Position numbers and translations under genes: made by a program. A DNA stretch of 64,000 bases from Candidatus Phyllobacterium onerii (GTDB taxonomy: Bacteria > Pseudomonadota > Alphaproteobacteria > Rhizobiales > Rhizobiaceae): assembly GCF_028331445.1 (NCBI RefSeq), contig NZ_JAQMHX010000003.1, positions 248,001 to 312,000 on the forward strand. The letters run 5' to 3'. Shown here one piece after another: positions 20,144 through 30,790 of this stretch. The notes under the pieces are model-generated. The model did not search any database and was not told the origin of the DNA. It saw nothing but the letters and a program-made list of their open reading frames with translations. Every line of letters begins with the position of its first letter. Position 1 is the first letter of the stretch.

Positions 20144-21124
20144 TCAGATCGCCCAGGGCGCGAAGACGGGAGCGTTGACGGCGACAAGCGATGCGCCGCG
20201 CGATTGGCCGCGTTTACCAGCCATTTCGACGATCTCGAACGCCGTATGATCGGACAGGAGCGCGCGGAGCGCCGCAGCATTCAGCCGGTGCCCGCCGCGA
20301 TACGAGCGGAAGCAGCCAATGAACGGCGCGCCAGCGAGGGCAAGATCGCCGATGGCGTCCAGTGCCTTGTGACGGACAAACTCATCCTTGTAGCGAAGGC
20401 CACCCGGATTGATGACGGAGTGATCATCGCCGATGACCAGCGAATTATCGAGTGATGAACCCAGCGCCAGGCCCGCAGCCCAGAGCTTTTCCACGTCGCG
20501 CATGAAACCGAAGGTGCGAGCCCGTGAAATTTCCGTGCGGAAAACCGTCTCATCCATATCGGCGGCAAATTTCTGCCGGCCGATGACCGGCGTCTCAAAA
20601 TCGATTTCGACCTCATAACGCGTTCCATCATAAGGACGGAACTCGGCCCAGGATGCCCCGGCCTCGATGCGCGATGTCTTGAGGATACGGATGAAACGGC
20701 GCTTCGCCGCTTGCCGCACAAAACCGGCCTGCTCGAACGCGTCGAGGAACACCGATGATGTTCCGTCGAGAATTGGCACTTCCGGGCCATTGATCTCGAT
20801 GACCATGTTGTCGATGCCCGAACCGGCGATGGCTGCCATGACGTGCTCGACTGTGCTGATTGTCACCCCTGCCCTATTGGCAAGCGTGGTCGACAGGTCG
20901 GTCGTCCCGACTTCAGATACAAGCGCCTTGATCTCGTGGCTGGTGCCACTTCCGTCGAGCCTGTGGAACACGATGCCCGTATCGGGATCGGCTGGCACGA
21001 AGGCAATCGTCACCGGCGCACCGCTGTGCACGCCAGCTCCTGAAAGCGTTGTTCGCTCGGCAATCGTTGTCTGGTAGTCGCGCAATTGAAACCTCGTGCC
21101 CATGTACCGCGCCGGATCGTCCAT
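20144..21124 (-). CDS. lpxC: UDP-3-O-acyl-N-acetylglucosamine deacetylase
   Basis: A zinc deacetylase catalysing the committed step of lipid A synthesis. At 326 residues it is full length. Zinc ligands are visible: His in VEHVMAAIAG (about residue 93) and the HKALDAIGD motif (His and Asp) about residue 250; the GAGVHSG start of domain 1 is also typical. The ATG at 21124 is used; an internal ATG at 21103 (MGTRFQLRDYQ) also gives a family-like N-terminus. It follows ftsZ on the same strand after a terminator, the standard order, but its usual neighbour bamD is displaced by the accessory block. Confidence 0.96.
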   Translation of the reverse strand: MDDPARYMGTRFQLRDYQTTIAERTTLSGAGVHSGAPVTIAFVPADPDTGIVFHRLDGSGTSHEIKALVSEVGTTDLSTTLANRAGVTISTVEHVMAAIAGSGIDNMVIEINGPEVPILDGTSSVFLDAFEQAGFVRQAAKRRFIRILKTSRIEAGASWAEFRPYDGTRYEVEIDFETPVIGRQKFAADMDETVFRTEISRARTFGFMRDVEKLWAAGLALGSSLDNSLVIGDDHSVINPGGLRYKDEFVRHKALDAIGDLALAGAPFIGCFRSYRGGHRLNAAALRALLSDHTAFEIVEMAGKRGQSRGASLVAVNAPVFAPWAI

Positions 21125-21308
21125 CAGGTTTTCGACATTAACTTGCGGCGCTGCACGCTTCTGGAATCAGCATCGCTCATCGTTATTTTGCGGCGCAAGA
21201 TACAGTCGACATCCCATGAAGCAAAATCACGGTTTCGCGACGTTTGTAACGAAACCACTACGCCATCAGCTAAGTCGTTTCTTTGGCCTTTCAATGGCTT
21301 GAAAGAAA

Positions 21309-21337
21309 AATTCCGCCATTGAGGCAATGGCGGAATT
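21309..21337 (-). terminator. Intrinsic terminator after ftsZ
   Basis: A perfect 13-bp stem (AATTCCGCCATTG with its complement) and 3-base loop is followed in the minus-strand direction by TTTTTC. It starts 27 bases beyond the ftsZ stop and so ends the division gene transcript before lpxC. Confidence 0.88.
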
Positions 21338-21364
21338 CATATCCTTTAACAATCCGTGATCAGA

Positions 21365-23050
21365 TCAGTTGGCCTGACGGCGAAGGAAAGCCGGGATTTC
21401 AAGCTGATCGTCTTCGGAAGCCTGGCGCGCCTGTGGCTGAACGCGGCCCTGCTCGTCGAGCTGTCCACGGCGTGGCGCATAGATCGACGCGTCTTGCGAA
21501 AGCGGCCGGCGCTGTTCGACCGGACGCATTGCGGGTTCACGCGGCTGCGCTGGTTCTAGCCGGGCGGTGTCGTCTTCGCGGCGGGTCAAACCGGCAGTGA
21601 GGCGCTTAAGAAGACCCATCGGCCCACGGTCTTCCTGGCTGTCATAGGAAGGCTCACGATTGTTCTCACGGCTTCCCATCTCGCGGGCGTTGAGTTCTGC
21701 CTGAACCACAGGCGGGAAGTCAGCGACATTCGGCATGCGCGGGGCAGCCGGCTGCGGTGCCGGTGCCGCCTGCATCTGTGGCTGCGGGGCAGGCTGATGC
21801 ACTGGAGCCTGGGGCGTGGCAGCGAAGGGAGCATCAAAGACTTCCGGCGCCGGAGCCTGGAAAATGCGGCTCTGTGGACGGAATTCCTCGGCGGGCTGTG
21901 GAGCACGCTGCACCACCTCCTGCTCCGCAGCGCGGATCGCATCGGCTACAGGGTCCGCTACCCGTGCGGCCGGCTGCTGAACAACCGGACGTGCATTTGT
22001 ACTTGCGGCGGCCTGCTGCGCTGGCTTGGCAATGGGCTTCAGAGGCTGGCGAAATTCGATCGGCGCGGGCGCCGACTCTCCAATCTGCTTATCGATGCCA
22101 GTTGCCACGACAGAAACGCGGATGATGCCTTCAAGGCTTTCGTCGAAGGTAGCGCCGAGGATGATATTGGCATCCTGGTCAACTTCCTCACGGATACGAG
22201 TTGCAGCCTCATCGACTTCAAAGAGCGTCATGTCGCGACCACCGGTGATCGAAATCAGCAGACCCTTGGCGCCACGCATGGAGGTTTCATCGAGCAGCGG
22301 ATTGGCAATGGCAGCTTCCGCGGCAGCCATCGCGCGGCCATCGCCAGATGCTTCACCGGTCCCCATCATCGCCTTGCCCATCTCGCGCATGACCGAACGA
22401 ACGTCGGCAAAGTCGAGATTGATCAGGCCTTCCTTCACCATCAGATCGGTGATGCAGGCAACACCGGAGTAGAGAACCTGATCGGCCATCGCAAAGGCAT
22501 CGGCAAAGGTCGTCTTGTCATTGGCAATGCGGAAGAGGTTCTGGTTCGGAATGACGATGAGCGTATCGACGTTCTTCTGCAGATCAGCAATGCCCATATC
22601 GGCGGTGCGCATGCGGCGCTGACCTTCGAAATGGAAGGGCTTGGTGACGACGCCAACAGTCAAAATACCCTTTTCGCGCGCCGCCCGGGCTACGACTGGT
22701 GCGGCGCCGGTACCGGTGCCGCCACCCATGCCGGCAGTGACGAAGCACATGTGCGTGCCCTGGAGATGATCGTTGATCTCGTCGATGCATTCTTCGGCTG
22801 CTGCGCGGCCGACTTCCGGCTGCGAGCCTGCTCCAAGGCCTTCGGTCACGGCGGCACCAAGCTGAACCAGACGTTCAGCCTTCGACTGCGACAGCGCCTG
22901 TGCGTCGGTATTGGCCACAACGAATTCAACACCGCGCAAACCGGCATTGATCATGTTATTGACCGCGTTGCCACCACCACCGCCAACACCGAATACGGTG
23001 ATCCGTGGCTTAAGCTCGGTAATGTCCGGCTTTTGCAGATTGATACTCAT
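21365..23050 (-). CDS. ftsZ: Cell division protein FtsZ
   Basis: The tubulin-like GTPase that forms the Z-ring. The 561 residues comprise a GTPase core in about the first 320 ([13 protein letters not shown] near residue 22 and the G-box [12 protein letters not shown] near residue 107), then a long Pro/Ala/Gln-rich disordered linker, and the C-terminal peptide [12 protein letters not shown] that binds FtsA and other partners. The long linker is normal for Rhizobiales. The ATG is at 23050. The 139-base gap to ftsA contains a GC hairpin (23161-23178). A terminator follows the gene. Confidence 0.98.
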   Translation of the reverse strand: MSINLQKPDITELKPRITVFGVGGGGGNAVNNMINAGLRGVEFVVANTDAQALSQSKAERLVQLGAAVTEGLGAGSQPEVGRAAAEECIDEINDHLQGTHMCFVTAGMGGGTGTGAAPVVARAAREKGILTVGVVTKPFHFEGQRRMRTADMGIADLQKNVDTLIVIPNQNLFRIANDKTTFADAFAMADQVLYSGVACITDLMVKEGLINLDFADVRSVMREMGKAMMGTGEASGDGRAMAAAEAAIANPLLDETSMRGAKGLLISITGGRDMTLFEVDEAATRIREEVDQDANIILGATFDESLEGIIRVSVVATGIDKQIGESAPAPIEFRQPLKPIAKPAQQAAASTNARPVVQQPAARVADPVADAIRAAEQEVVQRAPQPAEEFRPQSRIFQAPAPEVFDAPFAATPQAPVHQPAPQPQMQAAPAPQPAAPRMPNVADFPPVVQAELNAREMGSRENNREPSYDSQEDRGPMGLLKRLTAGLTRREDDTARLEPAQPREPAMRPVEQRRPLSQDASIYAPRRGQLDEQGRVQPQARQASEDDQLEIPAFLRRQAN

Positions 23051-23160
23051 TTGTTTCGTTCCTTTTCGTCTCTACCGCCTCGCCGCTGCGGTGTTTTTTT
23101 GGGTTTCCCCGCCTGCCCATTCTACGAATGGGCTGTTTCAACTCGCTACTGCGACCTTTA

Positions 23161-23178
23161 CGCGTCCCGAAGGACGCG
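23161..23178 (-). other. GC-rich hairpin between ftsA and ftsZ
   Basis: A 7-bp stem CGCGTCC/GGACGCG with loop CGAA lies just after the ftsA stop. There is no T-tract, so it is more likely an mRNA processing or stability element than a terminator. It could help set separate FtsA and FtsZ levels. Confidence 0.35.
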
Positions 23179-23189
23179 CGGCGCAGTAG

Positions 23190-24512
23190 TCAAAAACTCT
23201 CTTTCAGCCATTGGCCGATACGCTGAAAACGCCCACCTGTGCCTGTCATCAAGGAAGATGAACCAGCCTTTACAGAACGCTCTTCAATTCCTGCCACTTG
23301 CGGATAAATCAGAAGACCAACCGCTGCAGAGAAAGCCGGACCCTTGGCAGCCTCGGGAAGCCCCGTGACACCAAGAGGACGGCCAATACGCACATTGCGA
23401 GCCAGAATGCGGCGTGCCGCCTCCGGCAATCCCGCCAACTGACTGGCGCCGCCCGTAAGCACCACGCGCTTGCCGACAATCTGGCCGTAGCCGGACTGGT
23501 TGAGGCGGTCACGCGCGAGTTCCAGCGTTTCCTCGACTCGGGCACGTATGATGCGGGTCAGAACCGCGCGTGGATATTGATTGGGAACATCGCGTGCATC
23601 GTTGCCGAGCGGCGAGACACTGATCATGTCCCGGTCATCGGCAGCACTTGGCAGGGCGGAACCGTGCATGACCTTCAGACGCTCCGCGTCGTCCATATGG
23701 GCGGAAAGGCCGCGCGCAACATCCATGGTCACATGATTGCCGCCAATGGCAATGGCATCTGCGTGGATGAATTTGCCTTCGGAGAACACGGAAATCGTTG
23801 TTGTGCCGCCACCCATGTCGATGCAGGCCGCGCCCATCTCGGCCTCATCATCGACGAGTGCTGAAAGACCACTGGCATAGGGCGTTGCGATCATCGCCTC
23901 GACAGACAAATGACAGCGATTGACGCAGAGCTCAAGATTGCGCAGCGGCGCTGCGTCGGCGGTCAGGACATGCATTTCGACGCCTAGCGTATCACCGATC
24001 ATGCCAAGCGGATCACGAATGCCGCGTTCACCATCGAGCCCGTAGGCGATCGGTAGCGAATGCACGAGATGACGTTCAGCGGCGAGCGCCTGCTTGGCAC
24101 CGGCTGCAAGCACCCGGCGGATGTCCGACTGATCAACCTCATGGCCGCCGAGATTGATGCTGGCGGAAAAGCTCTCACTCTTCAGGCGGCCCGCCGAAAT
24201 ATTGACGATCATCGAGTCGACCGTGAGACCCGCCATACGCTCCGCGGCATCGACGGCAAGACGGATCGCCTGCTCGGCTGCATCCAGATTGACGATGACG
24301 CCTGACTTGATGCCGCGCGACTTCTGGTGGCCAATTCCCAAAACTTCGATGCGATGTGTACGGCCTGGCAGATGCGCGCTTTCCTCACGCGGACGCAAAC
24401 GCGCGATGATGCAGCAGACCTTGCTCGAACCGATGTCCAGAACTGTCAACGAGCGCGTCCGCTTGGCGGATGGCGCTCCTGTCGATGAACCTTTTCCGTT
24501 CAGAATACTCAT
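23190..24512 (-). CDS. ftsA: Cell division protein FtsA
   Basis: An actin-like ATPase that tethers FtsZ to the membrane. The 440 residues include the first phosphate loop LDIGSSKVCCIIA (near residue 25), the SHS2/1C insertion, the second phosphate segment AACIDMGGGTTTISVF, the adenosine motif VVLTGGASQLAGL, and a C-terminal amphipathic helix (FQRIGQWLKESF) for membrane binding. The ATG overlaps the ftsQ stop by four bases (24509-24512), so translation is coupled. Confidence 0.97.
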   Translation of the reverse strand: MSILNGKGSSTGAPSAKRTRSLTVLDIGSSKVCCIIARLRPREESAHLPGRTHRIEVLGIGHQKSRGIKSGVIVNLDAAEQAIRLAVDAAERMAGLTVDSMIVNISAGRLKSESFSASINLGGHEVDQSDIRRVLAAGAKQALAAERHLVHSLPIAYGLDGERGIRDPLGMIGDTLGVEMHVLTADAAPLRNLELCVNRCHLSVEAMIATPYASGLSALVDDEAEMGAACIDMGGGTTTISVFSEGKFIHADAIAIGGNHVTMDVARGLSAHMDDAERLKVMHGSALPSAADDRDMISVSPLGNDARDVPNQYPRAVLTRIIRARVEETLELARDRLNQSGYGQIVGKRVVLTGGASQLAGLPEAARRILARNVRIGRPLGVTGLPEAAKGPAFSAAVGLLIYPQVAGIEERSVKAGSSSLMTGTGGRFQRIGQWLKESF

Positions 24513-25450
24513 GCACGCTTCTCCGAACGCTTGGGCGCCTTGTCACGGGCCTTCAAATACTCAACACGCTGTACCATTGCTTCCGGCGTCAGCCTGACAA
24601 CCACGCGGTCCGTCAGGCGCATATCGACCGATGCAATATCGCGAGACAGAAGCCCCGCCTTGCTGTCCATATTGGCCAAATCAGTCAGGGCTTGGTCGAT
24701 GCGGGATTCCGGGAGCATCAGGCTCACGCCGTTCTTCAGCACCAGATCCCAACGGCGATCTCCGACCCGCTGATAGGCCTTTACCTCGGCGGCGATTTGC
24801 GGGAAGGCAGCCATCTGCGTCAGGAGAAGCTTTGCCTGTTTGTCAGCACCGGCGCCTATGACAACCGGCAATGAAGCACTGCGACCGCCACTGAAAGGTA
24901 CGATCATGCGGCCATCGGCATCGATCACCGAAAGCTGGTCGCCATTCTGCCACACCGCCAAGGCGGTGCGCTCGTGGATCGAAATCTGGATCGTGTTCGG
25001 ATAGACCTTAAACACATCGACGGATTCGACCCAAGGCAATCCAGCTACAGCCTTTTGAGCATCAGCAGCACTCAAGCCGACCAGCGATGTCTCGCCATCA
25101 AGACCAAGAGCGCCGAGAACGTCGATTTCAGACGTTTCCTTGTTGCCGACGACCTTCACATCTTCAATGGCGAAGCCGAACGTCGAGGTTGTAACTTTGA
25201 CCACTTCGGGCGCATGACCGCCAAGGATCGCGCCGTAAGCACCAGTCAAAGCCAGAAAAGCCAGGGCACCGAATGTCCCAACATGGTTCGGAATGGTGAC
25301 TTCGCCTTCGATCGTGCGCGCAAGAACGCGAACGGGCTTGCGCAGGATTTTTGGCAGGACGATCCGGAAACGGCCAAATGCCGCCGACCTGCCCGAAGAC
25401 ACCGGCACAGCACCCCGCGGGTGCACATTTTTGCCCTTCAACGCAAACAC
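24509..25450 (-). CDS. ftsQ: Cell division protein FtsQ
   Basis: A bitopic divisome scaffold. The 313 residues have a basic cytoplasmic N-terminus, one membrane helix ([19 protein letters not shown], about residues 57-75), a periplasmic POTRA domain ([23 protein letters not shown]) and the beta domain. The GTG at 25450 is preferred: GGTGGAGGA lies 6 bases upstream, and the product starts MFALKGK. A TTG at 25471 is the only longer option. The start overlaps the ddlB end by 13 bases, and the end overlaps ftsA by 4. Confidence 0.9.
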   Translation of the reverse strand: MFALKGKNVHPRGAVPVSSGRSAAFGRFRIVLPKILRKPVRVLARTIEGEVTIPNHVGTFGALAFLALTGAYGAILGGHAPEVVKVTTSTFGFAIEDVKVVGNKETSEIDVLGALGLDGETSLVGLSAADAQKAVAGLPWVESVDVFKVYPNTIQISIHERTALAVWQNGDQLSVIDADGRMIVPFSGGRSASLPVVIGAGADKQAKLLLTQMAAFPQIAAEVKAYQRVGDRRWDLVLKNGVSLMLPESRIDQALTDLANMDSKAGLLSRDIASVDMRLTDRVVVRLTPEAMVQRVEYLKARDKAPKRSEKRA

Positions 25451-26364
25451 GATGCGTCCTCCACCATCCAACTCAACAATTCACCGAAGGTATGCCCCGC
25501 AGCTTTGGCGATATCAGGCACGAGAGAGGTGGGAGTCATGCCTGGCTGGGTGTTGACTTCCAGCCAGATCAGCTCGCCATCTTCGGAAAAACGGTCGTCG
25601 TAACGGAAGTCCGACCGGCTAATCCCTTTACATCCAATTGCCTGATGCGCCTTGAGTGCCAGTGTTTGTATTTTTTGGTAAATTTTTAGTGAAATTTTAG
25701 CGGGAACCTCATGATTTGATCCGCCTGCAACATATTTTGAATCATAATCATAGAACTGGTGTCCAACCGGGATGATTTCACATACGCCAATGGCTACATC
25801 ACCCATGACGGCACAGGTCAATTCGCGCCCATATATGTAGCGTTCGACCATAACGCTATCGCCATACTTCCACTCTGCAGAGGTGATGATCTGCGGCGGA
25901 TGCGACTGATCCTCCTTGACGATGACGACACCAAAACTGGAACCCTCACTTACGGGCTTCACGACGTAAGGCGGCTTCATCGGATGCCTTGAGGTAAAGT
26001 CCAGGCGGTTCATGGTCTTGGCTTCAGCCACGGGAATACCAGCCGCTTTGGCGACGATCTTCGCCTGCTCCTTGTTCATCGCGAGAGCAGATGCGAGCAC
26101 GCCTGAATGCGTGTAGGGAATTTCGAGATATTCCAGAATGCCCTGGATGGTGCCATCTTCGCCGAACGGCCCATGCAACGCATTGAAGGCGACATCAGGC
26201 TTGAGTTCTTGCAACACACTGGCGATATCGCGAGTAACGTCGACGCGGGTTACGGTATAGCCCTCGGCCTCCAAAGCATCGGCGCATGAATTGCCGGATG
26301 ACAGCGACACCGGACGCTCCGATGAAAAGCCACCCATCAGCACCGCAACATGCTTTTTCGCCAT
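25438..26364 (-). CDS. ddlB: D-alanine--D-alanine ligase
   Basis: An ATP-grasp enzyme joining two D-Ala for the peptidoglycan stem. The 308 residues contain [14 protein letters not shown] at the N-terminus, the Mg/ATP segment [12 protein letters not shown], the ATP-binding loop [13 protein letters not shown], and the C-terminal [15 protein letters not shown] with the metal-binding Glu and Asn. The ATG is at 26364. It lies just after a cluster of GANTC sites and downstream of the inserted hicAB pair, and it heads the ddlB-ftsQ-ftsA-ftsZ segment, all overlapping or tightly spaced. Confidence 0.97.
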   Translation of the reverse strand: MAKKHVAVLMGGFSSERPVSLSSGNSCADALEAEGYTVTRVDVTRDIASVLQELKPDVAFNALHGPFGEDGTIQGILEYLEIPYTHSGVLASALAMNKEQAKIVAKAAGIPVAEAKTMNRLDFTSRHPMKPPYVVKPVSEGSSFGVVIVKEDQSHPPQIITSAEWKYGDSVMVERYIYGRELTCAVMGDVAIGVCEIIPVGHQFYDYDSKYVAGGSNHEVPAKISLKIYQKIQTLALKAHQAIGCKGISRSDFRYDDRFSEDGELIWLEVNTQPGMTPTSLVPDIAKAAGHTFGELLSWMVEDASCLR

Positions 26365-26469
26365 GAAGGCAACCCCTCGAACACTTCCCCATCAAAGCTG
26401 AAAACAGACATGAGTCCGCGTACATCCGGCGGCCGGGACCGCAGATACCCGAGACTGGCAAAACCAGCC

Positions 26470-26539
26470 GACTCAAATCAGTTAACGCTTGTCCCTAAAG
26501 AATCAGAGAGTTGATTCGCTGACAAGTCCCCAATGATTC
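26470..26539 (-). promoter_or_regulatory. Cluster of four GANTC sites upstream of ddlB-ftsQAZ
   Basis: GANTC occurs at 26470-26474, 26500-26504, 26513-26517 and 26535-26539, all between hicB and ddlB. GANTC is the CcrM methylation site of alphaproteobacteria and is enriched in promoters controlled by CcrM/GcrA. Four in 70 bases is far above the roughly 0.3 expected. A cell-cycle-controlled ddlB-ftsQAZ promoter is inferred. Confidence 0.55.
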
Positions 26540-26582
26540 AACAATGGAAATTCAGGTAAAAAAATATGTCAGGAGGGGCAGA

Positions 26583-26921
26583 TCATGCGGCGCGAGCAGC
26601 TGCCTCGATCGCGTCGGCTACCCATTCATTGAGACTTTTGTTTTCTGCAGCAGCTGCCAAGACGGCAGCTTCGTGAACTTCCGCAGCAAGGCGTACATTG
26701 AAACGACCAGAGAATTCTCGAAATGGAGGAATGCCTTTCTCAGCACACATCTCAAGAAAAACCTTGAGCGACTTACGACCCTCGACAATCAGATCATCGA
26801 CGCTCCTCGCGTAAAAATCGGCCCCACCGGACAATCCGAGAAATTCTCCACGGATCATGCCGATTTCCGGATCAAGCGAAACGACCGCTTTGTGACCGTC
26901 GATATCAATCACATTTTTCAT
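26583..26921 (-). CDS. hicB: HicB family antitoxin
   Basis: A 112-residue antitoxin. The N-terminal half is the partial RNase H-like HicB fold (KAVVSLDPEIGMIRGEFLGLSGG, then RSVDDLIVEGRKSLKVFLEMCAEKG), and the C-terminal half (GRFNVRLAAEVHEAAVLAAAAENKSLNEWV) is a ribbon-helix-helix DNA-binding domain, so it probably represses its own operon. The ATG at 26921 overlaps the hicA stop by four bases (ATGA); an ATG at 26948 would overlap further. The pair sits inside the division gene cluster, between murB and ddlB, on the same strand. Confidence 0.88.
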   Translation of the reverse strand: MKNVIDIDGHKAVVSLDPEIGMIRGEFLGLSGGADFYARSVDDLIVEGRKSLKVFLEMCAEKGIPPFREFSGRFNVRLAAEVHEAAVLAAAAENKSLNEWVADAIEAAARAA

Positions 26922-27172
26922 GGCTCCACTCCATGGCTTTCCAGCCATTTTCTGATGCTCGCAATTGCACCCTTGTCTGTATCCGGCGACGGATGCGGGC
27001 GGTGAAACCCTCGAACTTCGCCAAATGAAACGACACCGACACGCGAGCCTTCTCTTTCGCTGACTTCAGCACCGAGACCGACAAACAATGCTTCCACATC
27101 TACCCAGCGAACTGAACCACTGACTGGACGAGCGAAAATCTGCACCAAGGTAATATGGTGTTTACGCTTCAT
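26918..27172 (-). CDS. hicA: HicA family toxin (mRNA interferase)
   Basis: An 84-residue toxin of the longer HicA branch beginning MKRKHHITLVQIFARPVSGSVRWVDVEALF, with the dsRBD-like core ending SIRKWLESHGV. Family knowledge: HicA cleaves mRNA independently of the ribosome and is neutralised by HicB. The segment EGSRVGV...FHRPHP carries the basic residues and His expected in the active region. An upstream in-frame ATG at 27199 is possible. Neither start has a clear ribosome site, which may keep toxin levels low. It lies 70 bases after murB ... in transcript order, right behind that gene. Confidence 0.85.
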   Translation of the reverse strand: MKRKHHITLVQIFARPVSGSVRWVDVEALFVGLGAEVSEREGSRVGVVSFGEVRGFHRPHPSPDTDKGAIASIRKWLESHGVEP

Positions 27173-27241
27173 AAATTGAGTACCATTTTTCAGTACCATT
27201 CACAAGCAATGAACTATTTGAAAAAAGCTATTTGATCCACA

Positions 27242-28216
27242 TCAAAGCAGCTGGCCCATGAATTCGTGGACTTCATGACCCGGGCGGAAAAGCCCAAGGC
27301 GCTTTATTTCCCAATGCAGGCGAATACCCGAATTCTGCACGACCCGCGAACGGATGGTTTCGCCAAGCGTCTCGAGGTCATGCCCCGAAGCAGTGCCGGT
27401 GTTGATCATGAAATTGCAATGCATCGGTGACATCTGAGCGCCACCGATCATCAGTCCGCGCCCGCCGGCTTTGTCGATCTCTTTCCAGGCAGAGGAGCCT
27501 TCAGGGTTCTTGAACGTCGAACCGCCAGTCTTTTCCCGGATGGGTTGCACCGTTTCACGGTGCTGCTGGACGGCATCCATCGCTGTCTGGATTTCCCCGC
27601 GATCACCCGGAACGCCCTCGAATAGCGCCGAAGTGAAGATCAGATCATTTGCCGCGCCAGAATGACGATAGGCGTAGCCCATGTCGGCGTTTGAAAGAAT
27701 TCGAACCTCGCCCTTGCGATCAAGGGCACGCACTTCCATCACACGTTCACGCGTTTCAACGCCGTTCGCACCGGCATTCATGCGCAGAGCGCCGCCGATC
27801 CCGCCAGGGATACCGTGATAGAAATGAAACCCGGCGATGCCCGCCTCCAAAGCCGCAGCAGCCACACGCTTGTCTGGCGTAGCAGTGCCCGCGCGCAACT
27901 GCGTATCGCCTACAAGCTCAACCTCGCCGAAGCCTTTGGCCGACAGGCGGACGACGAAACCCGGAATACCACCGTCGCGCACCAGGAGATTGGAACCGAT
28001 GCCGACGACGAGGATCGGATATTCTGGCGGGACAGCTTTGAGGAATGCTGACAAATCGTCCTCGTCCGCAGGCTGGAACATGACTTCGGCAGGACCACCG
28101 GCGCGAAACCACGTAACCTTTTCCATGCCCATATTGGGTGTCAGCCGTCCGCGCAGACCAGAGAACCGATCTCCCAGCTTTTTCAGCAGAGCCTCGCCAT
28201 CAATAAGTGGAGACAT
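27242..28216 (-). CDS. murB: UDP-N-acetylmuramate dehydrogenase
   Basis: An FAD enzyme reducing UDP-GlcNAc-enolpyruvate to UDP-MurNAc. The 324 residues include the FAD-binding loop [37 protein letters not shown] and the proton-donor segment [10 protein letters not shown] (Ser), with a C-terminal FMINTGTA block, fitting the type II (short) MurB. Tandem ATGs occur at 28219 and 28216; GGGAAGG lies just upstream, and 28216 has the better spacing. Upstream in-frame codons to 28324 overlap murC and are not conserved-looking. It is followed by hicAB. Confidence 0.95.
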   Translation of the reverse strand: MSPLIDGEALLKKLGDRFSGLRGRLTPNMGMEKVTWFRAGGPAEVMFQPADEDDLSAFLKAVPPEYPILVVGIGSNLLVRDGGIPGFVVRLSAKGFGEVELVGDTQLRAGTATPDKRVAAAALEAGIAGFHFYHGIPGGIGGALRMNAGANGVETRERVMEVRALDRKGEVRILSNADMGYAYRHSGAANDLIFTSALFEGVPGDRGEIQTAMDAVQQHRETVQPIREKTGGSTFKNPEGSSAWKEIDKAGGRGLMIGGAQMSPMHCNFMINTGTASGHDLETLGETIRSRVVQNSGIRLHWEIKRLGLFRPGHEVHEFMGQLL

Positions 28217-28262
28217 CATATCCTTCCCGTCCGAACCACCCCTGTCGGAACAACCGCCAAAT

Positions 28263-29663
28263 CTAGAGCGCTGCGAGTTCCTTTGGCAAGGCATAGGCCC
28301 ATTGGGTAATGTTGCCCGCCCCAAGAAAGATTACGAAATCATCCGGCTTGGCGATCTCTGCGATCAATGGAGCCACCTCTTGCGGTCCCGCGATATAGCG
28401 CGCGTCACGGTGTGCGGCGGTCTTGATACGCGAAACCAGCGCCTCTGAGGTCACGCCCGGAATCGGATCTTCGCCAGCCGCATAAACAGGCGCCAGGACA
28501 ACCGTATCGGCATCGTTGAAGCAAGCTGCAAACTCATCGAACAGGCTGGCTAGACGCGTGAAGCGATGCGGCTGCACGATGGCGATCACGCGGCCCTTTG
28601 CGGAATCCCGCGCCGCCCGCAATACCGCTTTGATCTCGACTGGGTGGTGGCCATAATCATCGAATATCTCGACACCCTTCCATGAACCGGTATGGGTGAA
28701 GCGGCGCTTGACCCCGCCGAAGGATGACAAGCCCTTCTTGATATCCTCGGGCGAGATGCCAAGCTCATGCGCTACGGCAATCGCCGCTGTGGCGTTGGAA
28801 ACATTGTGCCTGCCCGGCATCGGCAGGCGCAGTCCTGTAATCTCGGTGATCTCACCTGTCTTGCGCTTGGCGATATGAACATCGAAACGCGAGGCAGCGC
28901 CGTCAACGACGAGATTGACGAAACGAACATCCGCTTGCGGATTCTCCCCATAGGTGATGACCCTGCGGTCCTCGATCCGCGACACCAGCGACTGTACTTC
29001 CGGATGGTCCAGGCACATTACACCGAAACCGTAGAACGGCACGTTTTCAACGAATTGCCGGAAAGCCTCGCGAACCCTGTCGAACGTTCCGTAATGGTCG
29101 AGATGCTCGGGATCGATGTTGGTGACAACCGCCACATCAGCGGGAAGCTTCAGGAAGGTGCCGTCGCTCTCGTCTGCCTCGACGACCATCCAGTCGCCCT
29201 CGCCCATGCGTGCGTTGGTACCATAGGCGTTGATGATACCGCCATTGATAACCGTCGGATCGAGATTGCCCGCATCGAGCAAGGTAGCCACCATGGAGGT
29301 GGTCGTCGTCTTGCCATGGGTGCCGCCGATAGCGACGGCCTTGCGGAAACGCATCAGTTCGGCCAACATTTCGGCGCGGCGGACGACCGGGAGCAGCTTC
29401 TCTCGGGCCGCGATGAGTTCAGGATTGGATTTCTTGATAGCGGTCGAGACGACGACGACTTCAGCATCGCCAATGTTCTCAGCCTTGTGGCCTACATAGA
29501 TATCGATGCCCTTTTCGCGCAGACGCTGCACATTGGCGCTGTCGGCCTGATCGGAGCCTTGAACCTTGTAGCCAAGGTTATGTAATACTTCGGCAATACC
29601 ACTCATGCCGATACCGCCGATACCGATGAAATGAACGAGGCCGATATTGAGCGGCATCTTCAT
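28263..29663 (-). CDS. murC: UDP-N-acetylmuramate--L-alanine ligase
   Basis: Adds L-Ala to UDP-MurNAc, the first Mur ligase step. The 466 residues have the N-terminal Rossmann motif [17 protein letters not shown], the ATP loop [16 protein letters not shown] (near residue 115), the Mg/UDP-MurNAc segment EADESDGTF, and the third-domain [13 protein letters not shown]. The ATG at 29663 overlaps the murG stop by four bases. Confidence 0.97.
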   Translation of the reverse strand: MKMPLNIGLVHFIGIGGIGMSGIAEVLHNLGYKVQGSDQADSANVQRLREKGIDIYVGHKAENIGDAEVVVVSTAIKKSNPELIAAREKLLPVVRRAEMLAELMRFRKAVAIGGTHGKTTTTSMVATLLDAGNLDPTVINGGIINAYGTNARMGEGDWMVVEADESDGTFLKLPADVAVVTNIDPEHLDHYGTFDRVREAFRQFVENVPFYGFGVMCLDHPEVQSLVSRIEDRRVITYGENPQADVRFVNLVVDGAASRFDVHIAKRKTGEITEITGLRLPMPGRHNVSNATAAIAVAHELGISPEDIKKGLSSFGGVKRRFTHTGSWKGVEIFDDYGHHPVEIKAVLRAARDSAKGRVIAIVQPHRFTRLASLFDEFAACFNDADTVVLAPVYAAGEDPIPGVTSEALVSRIKTAAHRDARYIAGPQEVAPLIAEIAKPDDFVIFLGAGNITQWAYALPKELAAL

Positions 29664-30787
29664 GGACGCACTCCTTTTTTGAAATCTTCAATCCGTTGAC
29701 CGGACGCAATAGCTTCTGCAAGGTCCGCAAGCAACCTTGTGGCTTGAGGTTTGCCGGTTGTGCGGGCTTTTTCCGCAATAAATGCCAGACGGGTCGGTTC
29801 ACTCATCGCACTTGTCAGGATGGACGCAATGCGCTCCGGGGAAAGCTCGGACTGTTTGATAACGTCCGCTCCACCTGCAGCCTGGAGCGCCGCTGCGTTC
29901 GCCGCCTGATCATGATCAAGGGCGTGCGGGAAGGGCACAAGAATAGCTGGCCTGCCGATGGCAGCTATCTCGGAAACCGTGGACGCACCTGAACGGGAGA
30001 GAACGAAATGGGATTCGGCGATGCGGTGCGGCATATCGAGAAAGAATGGCGCAACCTCTGCCTTGATGCCGAGCGATTCGTAAGCGGAGCGGACATATGA
30101 CTCGTCTTCAGAGCGCGCCTGCTGCGTCACGACAAGACGTGCGCGATCTTCCGGCGCCAGCAGCTTGATGGCAGCAGGCACGGCAGTAGAAAAGTATTGG
30201 GCGCCCTGACTGCCGCCAAAAACCAGAAAATGGAAGGGCTGGTGCGCTTGCGAGGCTTTATAAGGCTTCCCGACTTCTGCCAAGACTGCCGGGCGCACTG
30301 GATTTCCGGTGGCGATTGTCTTTTGTGCAAATGGTCCACCGGTATCGGTCAAAAAGCCGCCAGCAATTGCATTGACACGGGCAGCCAGTGCCTTGTTGGC
30401 ACGTCCCATCACTGCATTCTGCTCGTGGATGAGTGTCGGTATTTTCATGCCGCTCGCCGCATAGAGCGGTGGCAGTGTTGGATAGCCGCCAAATCCGGCA
30501 ACCAGCTTTGGCCGAAATGTCCGGAAAAACTTGCGGGAATCGAGATTGCCGAGCCAAAGGGTCCAGAAGGTCTTTGCCAAGGCAACCGGATTGCGCCCGG
30601 CAATAGTGGCGGATCTGACGACATGTATCTGCTCGGCTGGAAAAGCGCCCGTGAAGCGTTGTGCACGTTCGTCGGTCGCCAGATGGATATCCCACCCGCG
30701 CTCTATCAATTCATGTGCAAGCGCTTCAGCCGGGAAAAGATGCCCGCCAGTTCCCCCGGCAGCGAGAAAAATGACCCCCTTGGACAT
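29660..30787 (-). CDS. murG: UDP-GlcNAc:lipid I N-acetylglucosaminyltransferase
   Basis: A peripheral membrane GT-B enzyme making lipid II. The 375 residues include the family motif [15 protein letters not shown] at residues 10-24, [14 protein letters not shown] near residue 95, the acceptor loop [11 protein letters not shown], and the C-terminal nucleotide-sugar region [27 protein letters not shown]. Its stop overlaps the murC start, and its ATG lies two bases after the ftsW stop. Confidence 0.97.
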   Translation of the reverse strand: MSKGVIFLAAGGTGGHLFPAEALAHELIERGWDIHLATDERAQRFTGAFPAEQIHVVRSATIAGRNPVALAKTFWTLWLGNLDSRKFFRTFRPKLVAGFGGYPTLPPLYAASGMKIPTLIHEQNAVMGRANKALAARVNAIAGGFLTDTGGPFAQKTIATGNPVRPAVLAEVGKPYKASQAHQPFHFLVFGGSQGAQYFSTAVPAAIKLLAPEDRARLVVTQQARSEDESYVRSAYESLGIKAEVAPFFLDMPHRIAESHFVLSRSGASTVSEIAAIGRPAILVPFPHALDHDQAANAAALQAAGGADVIKQSELSPERIASILTSAMSEPTRLAFIAEKARTTGKPQATRLLADLAEAIASGQRIEDFKKGVRP

Positions 30788-30790
30788 CGA

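Noticed and set aside
21797-23368. A 523-codon plus-strand open frame across ftsZ
   Set aside because: It is antisense to ftsZ and ftsA with no recognisable domain; it is a composition artefact of the GC-rich opposite strand.
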